Shown: one piece after another, positions 8,734 to 16,693 of the stretch
Numbering within the stretch: the first letter of the stretch is position 1
How the letters are laid out: every line of letters starts with the position of its first letter
Assembly (NCBI GenBank): GCA_002713215.1
Contig: PAVO01000025.1
Coordinates: forward strand, 56,490-120,489
DNA length: 64,000 nt
Reading direction: 5' to 3'
DNA from: Crocinitomicaceae bacterium
Lineage (GTDB): Bacteria; Bacteroidota; Bacteroidia; Flavobacteriales_G; Salibacteraceae
Notes under the pieces: generated by a model
What the model saw: the letters and a program-made list of their open reading frames with translations, nothing else
Databases searched by the model: none
What the model was told of the DNA's origin: nothing
Translations under genes and position numbers: made by a program

Positions 8734-9261
8734 CTATGAGATTTTTATGTTTAAGGTGAAATAACACTCCTGACCATCAACGTCATCGAAGATATATTCC
8801 ATTTTGTTTCCACTTTTACGAGCAATATCCATCAAGCCCAGACCGCTACCACCTACATCAGACTGTTCACCATCCATAAGCTTCTCCATGTACTTCGATT
8901 TTAATTCTGCTTCCGACAATCCTTCAATCATTTTTAGTTTGGACTCCAGGGTCATTCTATTTTCATGAGAAAGGAAATTGCCCAGGATAAGTTCAAAACC
9001 TACATCAGTCTTAACCAAAGCCACCGTAGCCCGTCTTGTATATTCACTAGTAGTATGCCCGTGTTTATGAGAATTCTGAAGGCTTTCCAACATAATCATA
9101 AACACTTTTTTTCGAAGTGGTTTACTGATCTTATGTTCTACCATTCTATGCTCGGTAAAGTCCAAAAGATCGGAAATTGTCTGCGCCTCAAGCAAACCTT
9201 GATAGGTAAGTATAATGTCATTCCCAGACATTTTTAGCGCTATTTCTTTTAGATTTATCAT
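8734..9261 (-). CDS. siaB: SiaB-family protein kinase
   Basis: A GHKL-fold kinase of the SiaB family (DUF6272), predicted to phosphorylate the SiaC encoded next to it. The N-box is MLESLQNSHKHG (metal-binding Asn about residue 64), and the G-box GGSGLGLMDIARKSG forms the ATP lid in the C-terminal third. There is no His phosphoacceptor domain or membrane segment, as expected for anti-sigma-like kinases. I start at the ATG at 9261 (175 residues); a longer frame from 9309 would run across the promoter box at 9271-9278. First gene of the siaB-siaC-unknown-dnaJ run. Confidence 0.88.
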   Translation of the reverse strand: MINLKEIALKMSGNDIILTYQGLLEAQTISDLLDFTEHRMVEHKISKPLRKKVFMIMLESLQNSHKHGHTTSEYTRRATVALVKTDVGFELILGNFLSHENRMTLESKLKMIEGLSEAELKSKYMEKLMDGEQSDVGGSGLGLMDIARKSGNKMEYIFDDVDGQECYFTLNIKIS

Positions 9262-9270
9262 TGAGGCCGC

Positions 9271-9278
9271 CAAATATA
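9271..9278 (-). promoter_or_regulatory. Promoter -7 box for the siaBC run
   Basis: On the minus strand this reads TATATTTG then GC, matching TAnnTTTG. The predicted transcription start (about 9264) is only a few bases from the ATG at 9261, so the siaB mRNA may be nearly leaderless. No good -33 TTG is seen. Confidence 0.5.
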
Positions 9279-9543
9279 ATAAATGAGCGATGAAGAACTC
9301 TTTTTCCACCTTAGACTTAGCGGATACATTTCCACCAATATTCAGTAATAAAACAGATAATCTAAAGCGACAAGTTCTTCATTGATTAAAATTAATCCAT
9401 TCTAAGTCTTCTCCAAATCCTTTTGTATGCAAATCGAAACATTTCGACCATATAGTTCTGCATTTAGACGAAAATCTGACTACCACTCCTAATTCAATAT
9501 ATCCAATCCTACCTAAGTCATTTTAACAGGAAGCATATTTATA

Positions 9544-9551
9544 TATGTTTG
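9544..9551 (+). promoter_or_regulatory. Promoter -7 box for the S46 peptidase
   Basis: TATGTTTG followed by C matches TAnnTTTG and sits 32 bp before the ATG at 9584. It shows that the longer reading frame opening at 9545 is not the real start. The rest of the 9262-9543 spacer holds no gene I can support. Confidence 0.55.
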
Positions 9552-9583
9552 CCGCCCTAAGTGGAAAAACAAATAATTTAATT

Positions 9584-11752
9584 ATGATTAATAAGATTAC
9601 TCTAGTATTACTAGCAGGGTTACTCGCTTTTGCACCTAATGCAAAAGCCGATGAGGGAATGTGGTTGCCTATGTTCATCAAACGATTGAACTATGTTGAC
9701 ATGCAGAAAGCAGGATTGAAACTTACTCCTGAAGAAATTTACAGCGTAAACAACTCAAGTCTTAAAGACGCCATTCTTGGTTTGGGTTCTCCCGGAAGAA
9801 ACTTTTGTACGGGTGAAATCATCTCTAAAGAAGGATTATTTCTTACTAACCACCATTGTGGATATGGAACCATTCAAGAAAACTCGACCATTGAGCACAA
9901 CTACTTAAAAGATGGTTTTTGGGCCATGAAAAGATCTGAAGAAATTCCAGCCGGGTTTAGTGTTTCTATACTCGATCACATGGAAGATGTAACCAAAATT
10001 GTATTGGCCAATGTAACGGATGAAATGAGTTTTGAAGAGCGACAAAAAGCAGTTCGTCCAATTTTAGATAGCCTTAAAAAAGTGAACTCTGACAAGGAAA
10101 AAAGCCTTTCTGCAGTTGTAAAAAGCTTTTACAAAGGAAACGAATACTACATGTTTGTGTATAAAGTATACAGTGATGTTCGTTTAGTTGGTGCACCTCC
10201 TTCTTCTGTTGGTAAGTTTGGTGGCGATACCGATAACTGGATGTGGCCTCGTCACACCGGTGACTTCTGTATGTTCAGAATCTACGCTGACAAGGATAAC
10301 AACCCGGCAAAATATGCTGAAGGAAATGTGCCGCTTAAACCTAAGCATCACCTTCCGGTTAACATCAAAGGTTCTGAAAAAGGGGATTACGCCATGATTA
10401 TGGGGTTCCCTGGAAGTACTGAGCGTTACTTATCTTCTTATGGTATTGAGCATAAAATTGACGTTGAGTACCCAACACGAATCAAGGTAAGAAGAAAGAA
10501 ATTAGACATGTACGAGCAAGGCATGAATAAAGATGAAGCTGTTCGTATTAAATATGCCAGCAAACATGCCCGTGTAAGCAATTACTGGAAAAACTTTATT
10601 GGAATGACTCAAAGTCTTAAAGCGTTGGACGTTGCCGGAAAAAAACGTGCCGATGAAGATAAATTTAAAGCTTGGGCAAACGAAGATGCGGATCGTAAGA
10701 AAAAATATGGAAATGTAATTTCTGACTATGAGTCAGCTTACAAAGAGCTATACTCTACTCAGGTTAACCGTGACTATTTGGTTGAAGGGATTTTCGGAAT
10801 GGAAATCTTAACCCAGGCAGGAGGTATGCAAGCCTTACTTCCATTGTTGCAGCAGGAAGAGGTTGACAAAAAAGCGGTAGATGCTGTGATTCAAAAACTT
10901 AAAGCAGGTGGAGCGGCATTTTATAAAAACTACGATACCGAAATTGATCAAAACGTAATGGCAGAAGTGCTGGCTATGTATTCAGCTGATGTTCCTGAGG
11001 ATCAACAACCTCAATTCTTCAAAGACATGGTTAAGAAAAACAAAGGTGACTTTAATAAATTGGCGGCAGGAGTATTTGCTAAAAGTAATTTCACTTCAGA
11101 AGAAAAAATGAATGCCTTCTTGGAAAAAGCAACTGCAAAAAGCATTGCAAAGGATCCGGCATTTACCATGTTTAACGGATTTTATGGAGAGTATATGAAA
11201 ACTACTGCTCCGAAGAGAAAGGCTGCCGGCATTAGAATAAATACGGCTGAGCGTTTGTTCATTGATGGAATTAGAAAAATGAATCCTGACAAGGCATACT
11301 ATCCTGATGCTAACTCTACGCTAAGGCTTACCTATGGTAACATTGGAGGATACGTACCTAAGGATGCTACTTACTTTAAATATTATACCACCGCACAGGG
11401 AATATTGGAAAAATATGTTCCCGGAGATTTGGAGTTTGATATGCCTCAGAAACTAATTGAGCTTATTAAAAACAAAGACTTCGGTAAGTATGGAAAGGAC
11501 GGTGAACTTAGAGTTTGTTTCCTATCTAGTAACGACATTACCGGTGGTAACTCTGGAAGTCCTGTTATTAATGCAGAAGGTCACCTTATTGGAACCGCTT
11601 TCGACGGCAACTGGGAGGCCATGAGTGGTGATGTAGCTTTTGAAACCAATCTGCAACGTACCATTTCGGTAGACGTTCGATACACCCTATTCATTATCGA
11701 CAAATTTGCCGGTGCTGGTCACTTGGTTGATGAGATGACGGTTATTGAATAA
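9584..11752 (+). CDS. S46-family dipeptidyl-peptidase, DPP7-type
   Basis: Secreted or periplasmic serine exopeptidase that releases dipeptides from peptide N-termini, used by asaccharolytic and marine Bacteroidota to feed on protein. The protein has about 722 residues. A signal peptide (ITLVLLAGLLAFAPNAKA) precedes DEGMWLP, the conserved mature N-terminus that binds the substrate amine. The triad is visible: His in TNHHCGYG (about residue 91), Asp in GDTDNWMWPRHTGDF, and Ser in TGGNSGSPV. The residue 18 positions after the catalytic Ser (673 in Porphyromonas numbering) is Gly in FDGNW; DPP11 has Arg there for acidic P1, so a DPP7-like hydrophobic or broad P1 preference is inferred. A strong terminator follows, so it is monocistronic. 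Confidence 0.94.
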   Translation: MINKITLVLLAGLLAFAPNAKADEGMWLPMFIKRLNYVDMQKAGLKLTPEEIYSVNNSSLKDAILGLGSPGRNFCTGEIISKEGLFLTNHHCGYGTIQENSTIEHNYLKDGFWAMKRSEEIPAGFSVSILDHMEDVTKIVLANVTDEMSFEERQKAVRPILDSLKKVNSDKEKSLSAVVKSFYKGNEYYMFVYKVYSDVRLVGAPPSSVGKFGGDTDNWMWPRHTGDFCMFRIYADKDNNPAKYAEGNVPLKPKHHLPVNIKGSEKGDYAMIMGFPGSTERYLSSYGIEHKIDVEYPTRIKVRRKKLDMYEQGMNKDEAVRIKYASKHARVSNYWKNFIGMTQSLKALDVAGKKRADEDKFKAWANEDADRKKKYGNVISDYESAYKELYSTQVNRDYLVEGIFGMEILTQAGGMQALLPLLQQEEVDKKAVDAVIQKLKAGGAAFYKNYDTEIDQNVMAEVLAMYSADVPEDQQPQFFKDMVKKNKGDFNKLAAGVFAKSNFTSEEKMNAFLEKATAKSIAKDPAFTMFNGFYGEYMKTTAPKRKAAGIRINTAERLFIDGIRKMNPDKAYYPDANSTLRLTYGNIGGYVPKDATYFKYYTTAQGILEKYVPGDLEFDMPQKLIELIKNKDFGKYGKDGELRVCFLSSNDITGGNSGSPVINAEGHLIGTAFDGNWEAMSGDVAFETNLQRTISVDVRYTLFIIDKFAGAGHLVDEMTVIE

Positions 11753-11780
11753 TAATAATTCAACTTGTAAGAGTAAAAAA

Positions 11781-11805
11781 GCCCTGCAAATGCAGGGCTT
11801 TTTTA
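11781..11805 (+). terminator. Rho-independent terminator after the S46 peptidase gene
   Basis: A perfect 8-bp stem GCCCTGCA/TGCAGGGC with an AA loop (11781-11798) is followed by a T run (11799-11805). It sits 28 bp after the stop. An A run on its left side would let it work in reverse for the gene converging from the right. Confidence 0.92.
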
Positions 11806-11880
11806 TTTTCTCGCAATAGTTTGTTGAGATGATAATTATGGAATAAAGGGTATTAAAAACACTTTAGCTTTTGAATGATT

Positions 11881-12678
11881 CTAACCTTTCTGAAAAGCCA
11901 ATTCAAGGTTTTCCATTATTTTGTCAGAAGTTGCATCAGTGGAAAGCGATGAAGGGTTCGAGTTCATATCTATCCCGGCTAAAAAGTATGGCCAATTCAT
12001 ATTAATGTCGAAAATTACCGATCCATTATTTATTATTTGAAACTCTGAATCATATTCTGTTATCATTTTGGCATATTTATCCGCTCCTACATGATATTTA
12101 AAGTCCTTGTCCGGCACCTCATCTCCATCACTGTCAAATTTACCCTCTAACAATAGAAAAGTATACTTATCGGTACCTCCTCTATACATAGATGGAGTTT
12201 GAGCCCCCATAGCAGATCCAGCTGCGTAATCTGATGGGTTTTTGGAATTGTTTAATGATGGATCAATTCCAAATTGGAATTTAAAATCAGTATAATATCC
12301 GTTTGAAGCAGCGCTTGCTGTGTAATCCTTAACCTCCGGCGTAACCAGTAGTACGTTTTCAGGATAAGCAAACTTTCCGGTTTCAGCATGTACACCTTGT
12401 GGATTTCCGATATAAAGTTGACACTTGGTAAACAATAGATAATTACCATCAATATTCTGAAAAGCTTTATTATAACTAAAGGCATCATGAGCCATTACCG
12501 ATGTAATTCGATATTTAATTCCCTGCACTTGTGGAGCTGCGTAGATACAAGAGCCATCGTCTTTTTTTGCACTACTTGAATAATTGGTGGCTTTACTGTC
12601 CGTGCATCCTTTATTAGAACAATTTGTAAAAAATGATAATAATAGAATGGCAAGAATTCCTGATTTAATTGGTCTCAT
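11881..12678 (-). CDS. MbnP-like lipoprotein with GCTD...DDGSC motif
   Basis: A 265-residue lipoprotein: signal peptide with lipobox FTNC (lipid Cys about 20). Just after it comes GCTDSKATNY...KDDGSCIY (about residues 24-45), a short Cys-paired motif repeated in many Bacteroidota surface proteins. The rest resembles the MbnP family (a possible copper/methanobactin-linked periplasmic protein in methanotrophs, function unproven in Bacteroidota): a beta segment ending FTKCQLYIGNP, then FKFQFGIDPSLNNSKNPSDY, then the segment YTFLLLEGKFDSDGDE. The TonB receptor and MbnH di-heme partner often found beside MbnP are absent. Assignment rests on pattern resemblance, so it is moderate. Confidence 0.6.
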   Translation of the reverse strand: MRPIKSGILAILLLSFFTNCSNKGCTDSKATNYSSSAKKDDGSCIYAAPQVQGIKYRITSVMAHDAFSYNKAFQNIDGNYLLFTKCQLYIGNPQGVHAETGKFAYPENVLLVTPEVKDYTASAASNGYYTDFKFQFGIDPSLNNSKNPSDYAAGSAMGAQTPSMYRGGTDKYTFLLLEGKFDSDGDEVPDKDFKYHVGADKYAKMITEYDSEFQIINNGSVIFDINMNWPYFLAGIDMNSNPSSLSTDATSDKIMENLELAFQKG

Positions 12679-12749
12679 AGGTTAAAATTTTTCCAAAGTT
12701 AATTAATAAATGTAATCTCGATGTATTATCACGCGCTTAACGGATATGC

Positions 12750-12757
12750 TATTTTTG
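12750..12757 (+). promoter_or_regulatory. Promoter -7 box for the methyltransferase-PrsW pair
   Basis: TATTTTTG matches TAnnTTTG and lies about 31 bp upstream of the ATG at 12789. No clear -33 element. Confidence 0.45.
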
Positions 12758-12788
12758 AAATCACATTACTAGGCATTAACGGCTCCTA

Positions 12789-13535
12789 ATGATCAAAAAA
12801 GAAAACTGGTTCGAAAATTGGTTCGATACCCCGTGGTATCACCAGCTTTATTGTAATCATGATTTTGATGAAGCCAACCGATTTATCGAAAATCTTATCG
12901 CCTATTTAAACCCACCAAACCAATCGAAAATTTTAGATCTAGCCTGTGGCAAAGGTCGGCATGCCATGCATATTAATCGGCTAGGTTATTCTGTCTGGGG
13001 TGTCGATTTATCGGAAAGAAGCATTAGTTCTGCCAGCAAGTCTGAAAATGAACACTTAAAGTTTTCGGTACATGACATGCGAATGGTGTTCAAACCCAGT
13101 CACTTCGATTACATTTTCAATCTATTTACCAGTTTTGGATATTTCAATGCCCCTGAAGATAACCACCGTGTTATGCAGTCGGTTTGCGATGGTTTAAAAT
13201 CGGAAGGTATTTTTGTATTGGATTTTTTAAACGCCAGCAAGGTTAAAAACACCCTGGTTTCAAAGGAACGAATTACCAAAGAAGACATCGAATTCTCCAT
13301 TCATCGGCAAATCAGGGACAACGTAATCCTAAAAGAAATTGATTTTGACGCCGATGGGAAACATCATCATTTTGAAGAACGAGTAACCGCATTCGAACTA
13401 AAGGATTTAGAAGCGTTGTTTAAGCCTGTTAGACTTAGTATAATAGATACGTTTGGAAATTACTCCCTGGATAAGTTTAATGAAGAAGATAGTGACCGTC
13501 TGATACTAGTAGCCCAAAAAAAAACCGACCAATAA
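12789..13535 (+). CDS. Class I SAM-dependent methyltransferase
   Basis: A 248-residue soluble enzyme with the Rossmann methyltransferase fold. Motif I (SAM binding) is ILDLACGKGRHAMH at about residues 53-66, followed by the acidic end of strand 2 (GYSVWGVDLSERSI) and motif IV around FDYIFNLFTSFGYF. The GxFxxD-type strand (EGIFVLDFLN) follows. The substrate cannot be told from sequence. Single base between its stop and the next gene's ATG, so it is co-transcribed and probably coupled with the PrsW-type protease. Confidence 0.85.
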   Translation: MIKKENWFENWFDTPWYHQLYCNHDFDEANRFIENLIAYLNPPNQSKILDLACGKGRHAMHINRLGYSVWGVDLSERSISSASKSENEHLKFSVHDMRMVFKPSHFDYIFNLFTSFGYFNAPEDNHRVMQSVCDGLKSEGIFVLDFLNASKVKNTLVSKERITKEDIEFSIHRQIRDNVILKEIDFDADGKHHHFEERVTAFELKDLEALFKPVRLSIIDTFGNYSLDKFNEEDSDRLILVAQKKTDQ

Positions 13536-13536
13536 A

Positions 13537-15084
13537 ATGATTGTAATTCTACCCATAATTAGCCTAACCCTTATTACATTTTTGGGGTTGTGGGTTTATG
13601 ATTTGAAAGAAGCTTATCAGCAGCAAGATTCAATTCCTTTTCAAAAGAAGGCCATTTTTAAATACACCATTTATTCCCTTGCCTTAATTATTGGTTCTAT
13701 TCTGTTTGTTAACTACGATATTACGGAAGGATACTTGTCATTCACAGAATACGGTCTCTATTTTTTTAGTGGGTTAATTTCACTGTTAATTTCCGGGTTA
13801 TGGTTCCAGCATATCAACAAGCTGGACATGTACGAACCGGAAAAGCCCGTCATCCTGTTTCTTGTATTTGCTTCAGGTGCAGCAGCTTCATTTCTCGTCT
13901 TTCCCATTAGCTACATTTTTAAGACGTTTATCAATACGGGTTTTGATGGCAACTTCATAAATGACCTGTTCTATTCCATTGCCGGAATCGGGATCGTTGA
14001 AGAATTTGTCAAGATCTTACCCATTTTGCTTTTGGCCAGGTTCACCAAATTATTGAATGAACCTTTCGACTATTTGCTGTTTGGTACTCTGTCGGCCCTG
14101 GGGTTTGCCTTCATTGAAAACTCCATGTACCTCTACAGAAGCGAGCTAAATGCTATTGACGGCCGTGCGCTATACGCAAGCCCTGCACACATGATTCTAA
14201 CTTCCTATATCTGTTACCAATGGGCCATGGCAAAATTCATTGATGAAAAGTATCGATTTTCAAAAGTGGCTACGGCATTTTTAGTTTCAGCAACGGCTCA
14301 TGGGCTTTACGATTTCTGGCTCATAAGTGAATCTGCAACGGGTTTTTGGTTCATTTCAATCCTTATTTTATTGCTTGGAATGAAAATATGGGTGCGCCTG
14401 GCCAATAACCTGGTTAATATTTCCAATTTCTTTGATCCAAAGGTTCGGTTTGATGCCATTGGAAATAAGTATCACCTATCGCTCTATTTAATCGCCATTC
14501 TTTCTTTTACCTACGTATGTAAATCATTTCTTTACAGTAGCCACGATGCTAACGATCTTTTGTTGCATGCAGTATTCGATTATTCTTTTCTGTTGGCTTT
14601 TCTTGGAATTAATTTTGCCAACATTACCATTATTCATGGATACCTTGCCCCTGTTATTGAAAGACGCAGTTTTTCAATTGCCCACTTTTTCCCGCTCGGA
14701 ATAAATAAGAAAAACTGTACCGGAATACGACTAAAGCTGTTTATATCGGAAAAACAAAAAAAGTATCACCAATCGGAGAGGCTTTACAGTCAACTACCTG
14801 TATACGGAACATTGGTTCGACAGGTGGTCTTTAACGGCGACATTAGCTTTTACTTTTTTGTTCCCGAAAAGCAAATCATGCTTAACGATGTTTGGTCCGA
14901 TTGCTTTCTGATAACCAACCTGGATGCCGATAGGCCCCTTTCTTCCAAACGCTCGGTAATGGCTGAATTGTATGGATTAAATTCAAGTGCCGATTTGACT
15001 TCAAGCGTATTTACCAGTAAGATGGCTAAACGAATCAATCTGGTTGGTTCCAAGCGTGCGATTAGCTCAAATAACAAAGAATAG
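13537..15084 (+). CDS. PrsW-family intramembrane metalloprotease
   Basis: A 515-residue membrane protein. The three PrsW/Abi-type zinc-protease motifs are all present: EExxK at 155-159 (EEFVK), FxxxE at 190-194 (FAFIE) and HxxxD at 255-259 (HGLYD), within about eight hydrophobic helices. PrsW of Bacillus subtilis makes the site-1 cut in an anti-sigma factor, but no sigma/anti-sigma pair is encoded nearby, so the substrate here is unknown. After residue 385 a soluble tail of about 130 residues (RLKLFISEKQKKYHQSERL onwards) follows, which is longer than in PrsW. It abuts the methyltransferase gene (1 bp), so the two form an operon. Confidence 0.88.
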   Translation: MIVILPIISLTLITFLGLWVYDLKEAYQQQDSIPFQKKAIFKYTIYSLALIIGSILFVNYDITEGYLSFTEYGLYFFSGLISLLISGLWFQHINKLDMYEPEKPVILFLVFASGAAASFLVFPISYIFKTFINTGFDGNFINDLFYSIAGIGIVEEFVKILPILLLARFTKLLNEPFDYLLFGTLSALGFAFIENSMYLYRSELNAIDGRALYASPAHMILTSYICYQWAMAKFIDEKYRFSKVATAFLVSATAHGLYDFWLISESATGFWFISILILLLGMKIWVRLANNLVNISNFFDPKVRFDAIGNKYHLSLYLIAILSFTYVCKSFLYSSHDANDLLLHAVFDYSFLLAFLGINFANITIIHGYLAPVIERRSFSIAHFFPLGINKKNCTGIRLKLFISEKQKKYHQSERLYSQLPVYGTLVRQVVFNGDISFYFFVPEKQIMLNDVWSDCFLITNLDADRPLSSKRSVMAELYGLNSSADLTSSVFTSKMAKRINLVGSKRAISSNNKE

Positions 15085-15140
15085 CGAGTGATTAATTAGC
15101 TTCTCGAATAAGAATAATAGCTTTTATTAGAATTACTGAC

Positions 15141-15148
15141 TACCTTTG
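15141..15148 (+). promoter_or_regulatory. Promoter -7 box upstream of the helicase leader
   Basis: TACCTTTG matches TAnnTTTG. Transcription from about 15155 would leave a 5' untranslated leader of roughly 230 nt before the helicase ATG at 15388. Confidence 0.5.
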
Positions 15149-15154
15149 TCGCTT

Positions 15155-15387
15155 CTTAGCATTTAAAAGCTAGGTCGGCAACCCAAGAAAAGGTTGCGTT
15201 TACTTGCCAGACGATCTAAACAAAAATCTAACAGTCAATTACCGCAAGTAAACTATGGGACTTTCAATAGCCAAGCGCAGTTAGCGATTTCATTTCCATT
15301 TTAATTTCAAAAATCTTAGGTATTGGCACAGCGCTAAGTCAAAACCAAATTAATAAGCGATAATTCTATTGTCGCGTAAATACAACT
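15155..15387 (+). promoter_or_regulatory. Long structured 5' leader of the DEAD-box helicase gene
   Basis: The 302-bp gap before the helicase gene holds no coding frame. It contains a hairpin GCAACC/GGTTGC near 15178-15197 and, directly next to it, a perfect 10-bp inverted repeat GTTTACTTGC (15198-15207) / GCAAGTAAAC (15244-15253) enclosing 36 nt. Long structured leaders are known on cold-induced RNA helicase genes in other bacteria, where they adjust mRNA stability or translation to temperature; that this is such an element is inference. No Rfam family is recognised by eye. Confidence 0.5.
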
Positions 15388-16668
15388 ATGAATAACACAT
15401 CAATTAACAAAGACAAAAAAAGAAAATCAAACTGGCGAAAGAAAAAAGCCAAATTGGGTAATCCCCACAGACCAGGATCAGAATCCAATGCTCCTAGCAG
15501 GAGCACAAGAAACAAACGAAATAATAAACCAAATCGGCAAGGAAGGCCAAAACAGGGACCTTCTAAGTTGAACCCGGAATTACTAATTCATAAGGCAGTT
15601 CAATTAGAGGTAAAAGACTTTAGGGCCAATCGTCAATTCGATGATTTGCCTTTAAATACTAGGCTAAAGCAAAACCTTAAGCACAAAGGTTATGAGAGGC
15701 CATCGGAGATTCAGGACAAAACTTTAGATATACTATTGAAAGGCCAAGACATTTTGGGAATTGCTCAAACCGGAACCGGAAAAACAGGAGCTTTTTTAAT
15801 CCCAATTATTGAGCAACTAATCGATCAAAAAAGAAACAATCATGCAATTGTGGTTGTACCCACTCGCGAATTAGCAGTGCAAGTGGAGGAGGAATTCAAA
15901 ACCATGACAAAGGGATTGGGGCTTTACAGCCAGGTTTTTATTGGGGGAACCAATGTAAATAAGGACATTAAAGCACTGAGAAGAAGCATTAACGTAGTTA
16001 TTGGTACTCCGGGAAGGTTATTAGATTTAGCGGACCGAAGGGCGCTGGATTTAAGAAAAATAAATACCCTGGTACTGGACGAATTCGATCGAATGTTAGA
16101 CATGGGATTCATACATGACGTAAAGCGAATAATTGCAGAAATGAAACAACGCAAACAGACCATGCTATTTTCTGCCACGCTTGACAAAAAACAACAATCA
16201 CTTATCGATTTAATTCTTAATAACCCTGAAGTAGTAAAAGTAAGCTCTGGTGAAGCAACTAGTGATCATATTGATCAGGACATCATTCGACTGAATCCCG
16301 GAGAAAACAAACTCAAGCTTTTACAGACCATGCTAGCACATGAAGACTATCAGAAAGTCTTGATTTTCGATGAAGCGAAACACCGGGTAAACCGATTATG
16401 CGATAAACTTAAAAAAGCAGGATTCAAAGCCGATTGCATTCATGGTAATAAAACGCAAAATGCCAGGCAAAATGCTCTCGAAGCTTTTAAACGAGGTAAG
16501 GTAAATGTTTTAGTTGCTACAGATGTAGCCGCCCGGGGCATTGATGTGTCAGATGTTACTCACGTTATTAACTATGTTATTCCAATGACCTTTGACAGTT
16601 ACATACATAGAATCGGACGTACCGGTAGGGCCGGTAAAATTGGAAAGGCCTTTACTTTTGTAGATTAA
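15388..16668 (+). CDS. DEAD-box ATP-dependent RNA helicase
   Basis: A 426-residue RNA helicase. A strongly basic N-terminal tail (residues 1-55, rich in Lys, Arg and Asn) probably binds RNA. Core motifs in order: Q motif (FDDLPLN...YERPSEIQ), Walker A AQTGTGKT, Ia PTRELA, Ib TPGRL, motif II DEFD in place of DEAD, motif III SAT, then motif V VATDVAARGID and VI HRIGRTGRAGK. The protein ends nine residues after motif VI (AFTFVD), so the helicase core is only just complete and there is no C-terminal extension. It fits the RhlE-like group involved in ribosome assembly or mRNA turnover. It has its own promoter and long leader. Confidence 0.93.
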   Translation: MNNTSINKDKKRKSNWRKKKAKLGNPHRPGSESNAPSRSTRNKRNNKPNRQGRPKQGPSKLNPELLIHKAVQLEVKDFRANRQFDDLPLNTRLKQNLKHKGYERPSEIQDKTLDILLKGQDILGIAQTGTGKTGAFLIPIIEQLIDQKRNNHAIVVVPTRELAVQVEEEFKTMTKGLGLYSQVFIGGTNVNKDIKALRRSINVVIGTPGRLLDLADRRALDLRKINTLVLDEFDRMLDMGFIHDVKRIIAEMKQRKQTMLFSATLDKKQQSLIDLILNNPEVVKVSSGEATSDHIDQDIIRLNPGENKLKLLQTMLAHEDYQKVLIFDEAKHRVNRLCDKLKKAGFKADCIHGNKTQNARQNALEAFKRGKVNVLVATDVAARGIDVSDVTHVINYVIPMTFDSYIHRIGRTGRAGKIGKAFTFVD

Positions 16669-16693
16669 CGAAATGTACAAACAGCGGTTTAGC

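Noticed and set aside
9310..9543. Possible small RNA in the spacer between siaB and the S46 peptidase gene
   Set aside because: Only AT-rich sequence with no clear stem-loop plus terminator; nothing to support an RNA gene.
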